Shown here one piece after another: positions 1 through 6,193 of a stretch of DNA of 10,954 nt. Location of the stretch: contig JAILNL010000185.1 of NCBI GenBank assembly GCA_024691625.1, positions 1 to 10,954 of the forward strand, read 5' to 3'. The stretch comes from Schwartzia sp. (in: firmicutes). Its GTDB lineage: Bacteria; Bacillota; Negativicutes; Selenomonadales; Selenomonadaceae. Every line of letters starts with the position of its first letter. Position 1 is the first letter of the stretch. The position numbers were made by a program, and so were the translations under genes. The notes below the pieces were generated by a model. The model saw nothing but the letters and a program-made list of their open reading frames with translations, was not told the DNA's origin and ran no database searches.

Positions 1-22
1 ATACTTTATTTGTCAGATTATT

Positions 23-28
23 TATAAT
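23..28 (+). promoter_or_regulatory. possible -10 box upstream of the pilin gene
   Basis: A perfect TATAAT lies about 40 bases before the pilin start. The -35 position falls at the window edge, where ATACTT is a poor match, so only the -10 element supports this. Pilin genes often have a promoter of their own inside larger pilus operons, so it could be internal to an operon that began upstream. The AT-rich context makes a chance match quite possible. Confidence 0.35.
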
Positions 29-70
29 AGAATAAGAAAGTGAATAAATTATTAAGTGGGGGAAATGCTT

Positions 71-463
71 ATGAAATTGGGGAATCAGAAGGGTTTCACG
101 CTGTTGGAGCTCTTAATCGTTATGTCTATCGCAGGTGTGCTGGCAATGGTCGCAGTACCCAGATTTACAGGGGCGGTGGCGTTGGCAAACACTACTAAAG
201 TTCAGTCTGACCTTAATGTGCTGAATTCCGCAATTGTCTTGTATGAAGCGGAGCACGGTTCGTATCCCTCCAATCTTACAACAGATTTGAAGGAATATAT
301 TCAGGATGCCGAAAACCTCAAACCCCCAAAGGGAAAATGTCTTCTGCGGACCGGTGAAACAATAGAGATAGCTTCGGGTGATACTTATTCGCTTTCGACA
401 GATAAAACTCAGGCTATTTGCAAAGAGCATAGCATTACTGATTTTGGACGCAAGGATAAATGA
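71..463 (+). CDS. type IV pilin / GspG-ComGC-like major pseudopilin
   Basis: This is a 130-aa prepilin, the probable main subunit of the filament built by this operon. It has a short basic leader, a class III signal with cleavage expected after Gly8 (QKG|FTLLELL), Glu at +5 of the mature protein, and one hydrophobic N-terminal helix (about residues 9-32). The helix runs into the usual amphipathic stretch and a small C-terminal domain. Cys90 and Cys117 could form the C-terminal disulfide loop common in pilins. I chose ATG 71 because the GGGGG(A) at 58-62 then sits at normal spacing. GTG 56 and ATG 65 are in frame but overlap that ribosome binding site or lie too close to it. The stop overlaps the next start (ATGA), so translation is probably coupled. 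Family assignment is firm; major versus competence pilin is inference. Confidence 0.88.
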   Translation: MKLGNQKGFTLLELLIVMSIAGVLAMVAVPRFTGAVALANTTKVQSDLNVLNSAIVLYEAEHGSYPSNLTTDLKEYIQDAENLKPPKGKCLLRTGETIEIASGDTYSLSTDKTQAICKEHSITDFGRKDK

Positions 464-1032
464 GTGAGCCGGAAATAAAGCTAACCTTTCCATTTTTTTT
501 CCGCAATCTCATTTGGATATTGCTGTTTACGGCAATGGGGGTTTTATGGGCTCTGTATAGTGAAGGAATATCCGCCCGTATGCTGCAGGGCTGTGTGCTT
601 GCATTTTTTCTGAGCGGGATAGCAGTGCTGGATTATCGGTACGGTCTTATTTTCGATAGATGGCTTGCCGTGATGCTTTTATGTGTTATTTCATTCAGGC
701 TGTTTTTCGGAGAGGGCGAATGGCTGCCTGCGCTCATCTCGGCAGCAGGATTTTCGGGACTGCTGCTTTTTCTTCGCTCAGTTTCTCATGGCGGAATGGG
801 CGGAGGAGATATAAAACTGGCTTTCGTGCTTGGTCTGTGGCTTTCATGGCCCAGCGTTTTTGTGGGAGCAGTTGTTTCTTTTTGGATTGGTGGATTGGCG
901 GCATTGTTTCTTTTGATGAAAAAGAATCAGACCATGAAGGCGCAGATACCTTTCGGACCGTTTCTGGCTTTGGGGGCATGGATTGCTTTTTTGTACGGAA
1001 ATAAAGCATGGGCATGGTTACAGGGGTTTTGA
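460..1032 (+). CDS. compact prepilin peptidase (A24 aspartic peptidase domain only)
   Basis: This is a 190-aa multi-pass membrane peptidase that should cleave the class III leaders of the pilins around it on the cytoplasmic face. Both catalytic aspartates of the A24 family are visible: Asp58 in a LDYR context, and Asp117 in the GGMGGGD motif (residues 111-117). The conserved IPFGPF segment lies at 163-168. Roughly six hydrophobic segments can be seen. PilD/GspO/ComC enzymes are usually about 220-290 aa, with an N-terminal methylase domain bearing CxxC pairs. Here only about 57 residues precede the first Asp and they contain no such motif, so N-methylation of the cleaved pilins cannot be assumed. 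The start overlaps the pilin stop by four bases. The next gene starts two bases after this stop. Confidence 0.88.
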   Translation: MSEPEIKLTFPFFFRNLIWILLFTAMGVLWALYSEGISARMLQGCVLAFFLSGIAVLDYRYGLIFDRWLAVMLLCVISFRLFFGEGEWLPALISAAGFSGLLLFLRSVSHGGMGGGDIKLAFVLGLWLSWPSVFVGAVVSFWIGGLAALFLLMKKNQTMKAQIPFGPFLALGAWIAFLYGNKAWAWLQGF

Positions 1033-1033
1033 C

Positions 1034-1492
1034 ATGAAACAAAAGGGCTTTTCTCTGCTTGAGGTTTTACTGGTCATGGCCATTCTTTCTTTGGCTGCAA
1101 CGGCTGCAGTTCCCGTTTTTACTGCGATTTCAGACCGTCTGCTTTTGCAGCGGGAGGCAGCCCTTTTAGTCTCTGAGCTCAGATATTTAAGGGAGCTTTC
1201 CATGGATTATCCGTCTCAAAGTACCCGTTTTGTTGATGTTCAGTCAGATACCTATCCGGCATTCAAGGGCGGAGGCAGTGAATACTATATTTATCTGAAC
1301 ATGAGCAAATATGAGAGGCACAGACTTCCGAACGGCATGAATATCAGCGGAGACATTAAGCATGTTCGCTTCGGGGTCCTGGGTACGGCGAACCCGGTTA
1401 CTCTGACGCTTGATTTACATGGACAGAGTAAGTACGTCATTATAGATGTTGAGGGGCGTATCCGCGTATCGGATAAACCTCCGGAGGGGTAA
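1034..1492 (+). CDS. GspH/FimT-like minor pseudopilin
   Basis: This is a 152-aa pseudopilin, probably part of the tip complex that primes filament assembly. It starts MKQKG|FSLLEVLLVM, with cleavage after Gly5, Glu at +5 and a single hydrophobic helix to about residue 29. The C-terminal half is beta-rich and ends with a VIIDVEGRIRV strand, the sort of ending seen in GspH, FimT and ComGD proteins. ATG 1034 is preferred over an in-frame ATG at 983: it has AGGGG at 1022-1026, puts the cleavage site right behind a short basic leader, and does not run back into the peptidase gene. The GspH/ComGD assignment rests on size, position in the operon and this strand pattern. Confidence 0.82.
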   Translation: MKQKGFSLLEVLLVMAILSLAATAAVPVFTAISDRLLLQREAALLVSELRYLRELSMDYPSQSTRFVDVQSDTYPAFKGGGSEYYIYLNMSKYERHRLPNGMNISGDIKHVRFGVLGTANPVTLTLDLHGQSKYVIIDVEGRIRVSDKPPEG

Positions 1493-1882
1493 ATGCAAAA
1501 AGGATTTTTGCTCATAGAAACAGTGGTAGTAGGATTATTGCTGGTAACGGCGTCTCTTGTGTGCGTTTCATATGGTATGCTGAACCGCCAGCGTGAGGAG
1601 TCTGAGGCTTCCCATGCGGCGGTTTATCTTGCCCGTGAGCAGATAGCGAGAATTTCTTCCGATGCAGAGCATTACCGCGGGTACACGGGAGATATATCAT
1701 GGCTTGGAACCGCCGGACCGGATATAAAAAATCTTAACGGAAGAGTATACGAGGTCTATACTGCGATGAAGCCTGCAGATGAGGGGAACTCTCTTCGGGA
1801 AGTGACGGTGCGCGTGCGGTGGAGCTGTGCCGGGCGTATACGGGAGGAAAAATTCAGGAAGCTGGTGAACTGCGGTGGATGA
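1493..1882 (+). CDS. GspI/PilV-like minor pseudopilin
   Basis: This is a 129-aa pseudopilin starting MQKG|FLLIETVVVG, with a very short leader, cleavage after Gly4, Glu at +5 and a hydrophobic helix to about residue 27. The mature part is small and contains two Cys, in the RWSC segment and near the C-terminus (VNCGG), that could pair. GspI and PilV proteins are short, lie between the H- and J-type genes, and carry this type of N-terminus; that fits here but does not prove the class. The start immediately follows the previous stop (TAAATG), with a strong GGAGGGG at 1483-1489. The end overlaps the following GTG start by eight bases. Confidence 0.78.
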   Translation: MQKGFLLIETVVVGLLLVTASLVCVSYGMLNRQREESEASHAAVYLAREQIARISSDAEHYRGYTGDISWLGTAGPDIKNLNGRVYEVYTAMKPADEGNSLREVTVRVRWSCAGRIREEKFRKLVNCGG

Positions 1883-2381
1883 CAGGAAAAGCTGGTGGCG
1901 GCAGGAAGATGGATTCAGCCTGATGGAGCTGTCCGTATCCCTGCCGCTTTTTGCTGTGCTGCTGCTTTCTCTGGCTGTACTTTTCGTATGGGGAATAAAA
2001 TCATATTTTTACATGGTGAGTGACTGGCAGCTTCAAAGGGACGTTCAGTATTCCATGAAAAGAATTTCCTCGGATATTATGTATGCAAACCGCGTGGAAT
2101 ACGGCAGCGGATACATAAATATAACAGGAAAAACCGACACAAATCTAAGTACGTCCGTCAGATATGAGCTTACACGTGAAAACTTCCCGAGAATACGTCG
2201 AAACAACCAGCCTTTGACAGGAGAGAGTACTTTGGGCGCGGTGGAGATTGAACAGATGGATTTTGAAATGGCAGGGCCATCTGCGGTATATATACATATC
2301 CGCGGAAAAAACAGGCTGACAGGACACTCATACGAGCTGCGTTCGGCGGAATATATGCTTCAGAAGCAGGGAGGCTCCTGA
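1875..2381 (+). CDS. GspJ/PilW-like minor pseudopilin
   Basis: This is a 168-aa prepilin with cleavage expected after Gly13 (EDG|FSLMELSV), Glu at +5 and a hydrophobic helix to about residue 40. The following amphipathic region (QLQRDVQYSMKRISSDI) resembles the GspJ/PilW pattern, in which a long helix carries a conserved run of acidic and basic residues. The start is GTG 1875: an in-frame TGA lies at 1866-1868, and the first in-frame ATG would fall inside the processing motif. No strong ribosome binding site precedes it, so translation probably depends on coupling to the gene it overlaps. Placement after an I-like and before a K-like gene supports the J assignment. Confidence 0.8.
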   Translation: MDDRKSWWRQEDGFSLMELSVSLPLFAVLLLSLAVLFVWGIKSYFYMVSDWQLQRDVQYSMKRISSDIMYANRVEYGSGYINITGKTDTNLSTSVRYELTRENFPRIRRNNQPLTGESTLGAVEIEQMDFEMAGPSAVYIHIRGKNRLTGHSYELRSAEYMLQKQGGS

Positions 2382-2797
2382 TGGGAAATCAAAAGGGCTT
2401 TGCATCATTGTTCGGTATTTGTGTGTTAGCTGTTTTCTCAATGCTGGCAATGGCTGCATACACAATGGTTCATAGAGAGATGAAGGAAACAGTGCATTTT
2501 ATGTCGGTGGCAGCAATGCAGCTTGAAGCGCAAAACGGTATCCTTGCGGCAGAGGCTGTGCTGAAGGGCCATCCCGAAACGGCAGAGAAATTAACATCAA
2601 ACCGTTCAAGCAGAATATGGTCAGGCAAGGATAATGATAGTGGATTATCCTGTGTGGTTTATGCGCGCAGGCAGGGAGAAAGGATATATCTTATGGCTGA
2701 AAGCGGAGATGGGAAAGAAAAGACAAGGATTTACGCACAAGCCGTAAAAAGAGATACACAGGGATATAAGATTGAACGTTGGGGAGCGTTGCAATGA
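2381..2797 (+). CDS. GspK/PilX/ComGG-like minor pseudopilin lacking Glu5
   Basis: This is a 138-aa protein starting MGNQKG|FASLFGICVL, with a basic leader, a Gly-Phe cleavage site and a hydrophobic helix to about residue 27. Unlike its four neighbours it has Phe, not Glu, at +5 of the mature sequence. GspK, the outermost tip pseudopilin, also lacks Glu5, and PilX- or ComGG-type proteins occupy the same slot. At 138 aa it lacks the large insertion domain of classical GspK, so a PilX/ComGG-like reduced form is more apt. A good GGGAGG at 2369-2374 precedes ATG 2381, which overlaps the previous stop by one base (TGATG). The stop overlaps the next ATG. Confidence 0.72.
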   Translation: MGNQKGFASLFGICVLAVFSMLAMAAYTMVHREMKETVHFMSVAAMQLEAQNGILAAEAVLKGHPETAEKLTSNRSSRIWSGKDNDSGLSCVVYARRQGERIYLMAESGDGKEKTRIYAQAVKRDTQGYKIERWGALQ

Positions 2798-3963
2798 AGT
2801 CGTTTTTTCGGTCAGAGGTCAAAAGCTGTATAGGTGTATTTTTGCAGCAGGACGCAGTGTACTATTCCTTCATGAGCCGGGGTGAAAATAATAGGCTCCA
2901 CATGCTGCACACAGACTCTTGCAGGCTGTTTTTGGAGGAAAAAGAAGAATATCCGACGCGATTTAAGCATATAGAACAGCTTGCGGAGGAGCTGGCTGTA
3001 CGCTGCGCGGAAAACGGCATAAAAGAAAAGAGGGCAGTGCTTTGTATTCCGGCATCCATGATATTTTCCTATCAAAAGAAGTTTCCGGTGCTTACGGAAA
3101 AAGAGCTTTCAAGCGCGATGCATTGGGAAATAGAGGCAAACACCCCTTTTGCGGCACATGTCTACACATATCGCAGGCAGGAGGAAAATATCTATTCCAT
3201 CGGCATTCTTGAGCAGTCATTTATGGAGGAAATATATTCTGCCTTCAGTGGCAATGGATTTAATATAGCCGCTATTGTTGGGGAGGCAGAATTTCTGCCT
3301 GAAGAACAGGGGCAGGATATGATTTGGTCCGGTGAAACGGCTTCCCTTCCGGCATTTTTCAGCTGGGAGAAAATGGGAGAAGAAAAAGAACTGCTTCAGC
3401 AGGCGTTCTATGCGGCATGGAGAGTTATCCGCGGTCTGCCTGGAAATGAGAACTTTCTTCCGCGGGACAGACAGGAAGGTGCATGGGACTGGAGAAAAAC
3501 CGCCGCATGCGCGATACTTCCGTTTTTTGCTGCAGCTGCGGTTTTGTACGGAATGGGTGAATGGAAGCTCAGCCGTATAGAAAAAGAAAAGAAAGCCGTC
3601 CGTCAGGAATTGATGCTTCGGGCAGACGAACAGGAAATTCATCAGGATTTTATAAAGAAGAAAAAGGATATAAAGTCGTCTTATGCGTTGTTGAAGGAAC
3701 TGAGAGATAAAAGGATATCCTGGTACGCGGTTTTTACATGCCTAGGAGCAAGGACGCTGCCCGGAGTCACATTGGACGGAATAGAGACTGACGATAACAA
3801 TAAAATCCGTATCAAAGGAAATGCAGAAAGCTATGAAGCAGTATCCGAATACATCAATATGTGGGCAGAGAGTCCCGTGATAATAAAGGAAAGTCCGAAG
3901 CTTGAAACAGTAGAAGCAGGCAAGGACGGGAGTATCAGGTTTTCGTTGACAATGAAATTTTAG
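2794..3963 (+). CDS. GspL-like assembly protein: PilM-like cytoplasmic domain joined to a PilN-like domain
   Basis: This 389-aa protein should link the cytoplasmic motor to the envelope part of the pilus machine. Residues 1-215 resemble the N-terminal part of PilM/GspL actin-like domains; the stretch FPVLTEKELSSAMHWEIEA (about 98-116) is the PilM pattern of el..ai..ea followed by P. An NFLPRDR motif at 220-226 matches the NLLP start of PilN. One membrane helix (about 236-255), a charged coiled coil (256-305) and a small alpha/beta C-terminal domain (ARTLPGVTLDGIE onward) follow. The actin-like part is shorter than a full PilM (usually about 350 aa), but total length matches GspL (about 400 aa). 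ATG 2794 is chosen over TTG 2779 because GGGGAG at about 2781-2786 serves it. The start overlaps the previous stop. Confidence 0.8.
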   Translation: MKSFFRSEVKSCIGVFLQQDAVYYSFMSRGENNRLHMLHTDSCRLFLEEKEEYPTRFKHIEQLAEELAVRCAENGIKEKRAVLCIPASMIFSYQKKFPVLTEKELSSAMHWEIEANTPFAAHVYTYRRQEENIYSIGILEQSFMEEIYSAFSGNGFNIAAIVGEAEFLPEEQGQDMIWSGETASLPAFFSWEKMGEEKELLQQAFYAAWRVIRGLPGNENFLPRDRQEGAWDWRKTAACAILPFFAAAAVLYGMGEWKLSRIEKEKKAVRQELMLRADEQEIHQDFIKKKKDIKSSYALLKELRDKRISWYAVFTCLGARTLPGVTLDGIETDDNNKIRIKGNAESYEAVSEYINMWAESPVIIKESPKLETVEAGKDGSIRFSLTMKF

Positions 3964-3974
3964 AAAGGGATTTT

Positions 3975-4508
3975 ATGACACTGACACGGGGAATGAAAAA
4001 GCTTGTCGCGGCGCTTTGTATAGCTGCCGCAGCGATGGCAGTATTTATATTATTTCTGTATCCGGGACAGGAGGAAGAAATTGCTTCAACAGAAAGAGAA
4101 CTTAACATGCTGAGACAGCAGAAAAAGCAGCTGGAGCGTTTTGCTGCAGCGCATGCACACGCTGCTGATGATGTTAGGAGACTTGAGAAGCAGGAAAAGA
4201 CTGCTGATAAATTGCTTCCAAAGCAGATCAATTCAGCGGAATTTTTGACCTCGCTGCAGCAATGGAGCCGAAAGAGCGGTATAAAGATAGAAAAAATTCT
4301 TCCGGGAGAAGAAAAAACATACGAAGCCTATAGAGAGCAGCAGATAGTAGTGACGGGGAAAGGCACATATTTTGAGTGGCTGGATTTTCTATATCTGATG
4401 GAACAGGACGGAAGGTTTATTGATATCCGTGAGGTGCATGGTAAAGCAGATAAAACAGGGGTGTTTGAGGCTGCAGTCACGGTATTTATTTTCGCTGCTG
4501 CATCGTAA
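3975..4508 (+). CDS. PilO/GspM-like pilus assembly protein
   Basis: This is a 177-aa bitopic inner-membrane protein with a short basic N-terminus, one membrane helix (about 9-29), a coiled coil (about 32-80) and a C-terminal ferredoxin-like domain. PilO features visible are the LP before the domain (81-82), the LTSLQQWSRKSGIKI segment (91-105) and VVTGKGTYFEWLDFLYLM (125-142), where PilO has its conserved G.Y..l..Fl pattern. It should pair with the PilN-like part of the preceding protein. AAAGGGA at 3964-3970 serves ATG 3975, eleven bases after the previous stop. This is the last gene of the pilus operon in this window. I see no clear intrinsic terminator behind it. Confidence 0.83.
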   Translation: MTLTRGMKKLVAALCIAAAAMAVFILFLYPGQEEEIASTERELNMLRQQKKQLERFAAAHAHAADDVRRLEKQEKTADKLLPKQINSAEFLTSLQQWSRKSGIKIEKILPGEEKTYEAYREQQIVVTGKGTYFEWLDFLYLMEQDGRFIDIREVHGKADKTGVFEAAVTVFIFAAAS

Positions 4509-4804
4509 AACGTTTTGTTATAAATGAACAAATAGTTGTTCTGTTCGTAAAATAATGATATCATTTATTTAGAGAAAATTGGGATAATTTCATCATAACA
4601 TAGGATAAAAGCCCTTTTTGGTTTTTGGGGCCAAAAGGAAGAAAGTCCTATATCATCGTTTGGCTTTAGATGTTGAGTATTGTTACTGAGAGTTTTGTAC
4701 GGTTTATCGGCTTTTATGAGTCGCGGGCTTGCTTTTTTGGTATAATGTGATATATGTAATTGTTTTTGTATAGCATTCACAAAATTTAAATTGGGATGAT
4801 TTGC
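4509..4804. other. AT-rich gap between pilus operon and HNH gene
   Basis: About 296 bases without a convincing gene. It holds a 12-bp perfect palindrome AATGATATCATT at 4554-4565, a small GAACAA/TTGTTC inverted repeat at 4526-4541, and a hairpin with arms CCTTTTTGG (4613-4621) and CCAAAAGG (4631-4638) carrying one bulged T. None of these is followed by a T run, so none is a good terminator. The 3' part carries the promoter listed separately. Confidence 0.5.
4738..4746 (+). promoter_or_regulatory. extended -10 promoter for the HNH gene
   Basis: TGGTATAAT is a perfect -10 box (4741-4746) with the TGn extension. No good -35 is seen at the usual distance, which extended -10 promoters tolerate. 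Transcription would start near 4753, about 50 bases before the gene's start codon. It implies that the HNH gene is expressed separately from the pilus operon. Confidence 0.55.
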
Positions 4805-5998
4805 ATGAAGTGCATTATATGCCGCAAGGATTTTGATGGAAAAAATGTTATAGAAAGTGATGAGCATGTATTTCCAGGCCCTACCGGCGGATATTATCAC
4901 GTATATAATGTGTGCAGAAGCTGCAACAACAGGCTGGAAAGAATTGCTGATGTGCATCTCACAGACAGTAATTTAATTAAGCTCTGCCGTTATATCCATA
5001 AAATCAAGGGCAAAAAAAGCAGACTGCCTGATTCGCTTGACAGCAGATATAAAAATGCTATGCAAAGCGGACTTGTAAAGGTCAATCTGACTGTAGACGA
5101 GGCCGGTGAATTGGATTACAGGCTGATAAATTATGTCGATTTGGACCAGGACAAGGGCTTAAGCGCAGTAATCAGAGACATACGGAATGCGAAAGCAGAA
5201 AAGGAAAAAGCAGAAGCCGCCGCTGAAGAATCCATGGGTGCAGCTTCGTCCGGAACAGGGCGCGATAATGAAATTGATACAAAGAAATATCTGCTTGGAT
5301 TTTTGAAAATCGCATACGAGTTTGCCTGTGATGAAGTTCCATCATATTTTGATGATGAAGAAGCCGCTTCAATAGCCGGGATATTGTCGTCGGGGAAGAT
5401 AACCGTCAGCGATGCCAAGAAAATCTTTGCTGCCAACGGCATAAACAAGAAGGCAACGGAATGCATGAGCTTCCTGGGAACCACAAAAAACAAAACCCAT
5501 TATATCGTGCTGGTATCAGGCAGAACCATAGGCCTGCAGTGTTACATGGTACTCTTTAATACGTTTTATATCGGAGTGAGATTGTCATCTGAGTATTATC
5601 CCATAAAGGATGAGATGATCATCGGAATCAATGACATTGAGCGTCACAGCTTTTTCCGTTACAGTGTATATGATTATTTCGGAAGAACCTTCCTGAACAC
5701 CGAGGTCACGATTTTTACCGAGAAAAATCAGCAGGTTGATTATTACAGAGAAAAGAATAAAATCCCTGTTTTTTACAGCTCCGGAGATAAGGCGTATGAG
5801 GATATCATGATGATACCCATAAAGCGTGTAAAATACCGCGATTTAGCAGAGCCTAAAATCGGATTTGTGAGCAAGGTAATAATGCCGGGCAGACTGTTTT
5901 ATGTCAAGGACAGTGCAGGAGAGCTGAAGCTCATAAGGTATTATTACCACAAACTGGCCTTCAGCAAACATGATGAACTGGAAAAAATTATCAAATGA
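4805..5998 (+). CDS. HNH_5-type endonuclease-like protein, function unknown
   Basis: This is a 397-aa protein with an N-terminal HNH/zinc-finger module: Cys3 and Cys6, then an EHVFPGPTGG segment with Glu20 and His21, then Cys37-x2-Cys40 followed by Asn41-Asn42. This is the C..C / EH.iP..GG / C..CN layout of the HNH_5 family, so metal-dependent DNA cleavage is possible. An Ala/Glu/Lys-rich linker (about 128-145) leads to a second region beginning KYLLGFLKIAYEFA (161-174), a pattern I associate with the helical part of such proteins. The remaining 200 or so residues I cannot assign. ATG 4805 is preferred over ATG 4796 because GGGA at 4793-4796 is then eight bases away. The gene stands alone, with its own promoter and terminator. 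Role (defence, mobile cargo or other) is unknown. Confidence 0.7.
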   Translation: MKCIICRKDFDGKNVIESDEHVFPGPTGGYYHVYNVCRSCNNRLERIADVHLTDSNLIKLCRYIHKIKGKKSRLPDSLDSRYKNAMQSGLVKVNLTVDEAGELDYRLINYVDLDQDKGLSAVIRDIRNAKAEKEKAEAAAEESMGAASSGTGRDNEIDTKKYLLGFLKIAYEFACDEVPSYFDDEEAASIAGILSSGKITVSDAKKIFAANGINKKATECMSFLGTTKNKTHYIVLVSGRTIGLQCYMVLFNTFYIGVRLSSEYYPIKDEMIIGINDIERHSFFRYSVYDYFGRTFLNTEVTIFTEKNQQVDYYREKNKIPVFYSSGDKAYEDIMMIPIKRVKYRDLAEPKIGFVSKVIMPGRLFYVKDSAGELKLIRYYYHKLAFSKHDELEKIIK

Positions 5999-6000
5999 GT

Positions 6001-6039
6001 CAAAGCATCTTGCACATTATGCATGATGCTTTGTTTTTT
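6001..6039 (+). terminator. intrinsic terminator of the HNH gene
   Basis: A 9-bp perfect stem, CAAAGCATC (6001-6009) with GATGCTTTG (6025-6033), is extended inward by TGCA/TGCA pairing after a T-T mismatch, and is followed by six T. It starts two bases after the HNH stop. Confidence 0.88.
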
Positions 6040-6127
6040 ATCGCAATATATTTCCGTCTAAGATTTTTAACAGAGAAAATTTTTTGGAGTCAGGTTTACA
6101 TTTTTGCACATGTTTTTCAAAGATTGT

Positions 6128-6156
6128 TTGCGTTATTGCACAGGATAGATTAAACT
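6128..6156 (+). promoter_or_regulatory. possible promoter of the aro operon
   Basis: TTGCGT (6128-6133) and TAAACT (6151-6156) are separated by 17 bases, giving a moderate sigma-A match. An alternative pair, TTGCAC (6136-6141) and TGTAAA (6161-6166), has a less favourable 19-base spacing. A promoter is expected here because a strong terminator precedes the gap and aroC opens the operon, but the exact boxes are uncertain. Confidence 0.35.
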
Positions 6157-6193
6157 GTTTTGTAAAGCATTTGCAGATAATGGAGGAATCAGG

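Noticed and set aside
983..1033. Upstream ATG for the GspH-like gene
   Set aside because: It would add 17 residues ahead of a complete short prepilin leader and overlap the peptidase gene; ATG 1034 has its own AGGGG.
4526..4541. GAACAA/TTGTTC inverted repeat as a terminator of the pilus operon
   Set aside because: The stem is only six AT-rich pairs and no T run follows.
4565..4957. 130-codon open frame on the - strand in the gap before the HNH gene
   Set aside because: It overlaps the HNH zinc-binding region, has no recognisable motif and no convincing start signal; the promoter and HNH gene on the + strand explain the region better.
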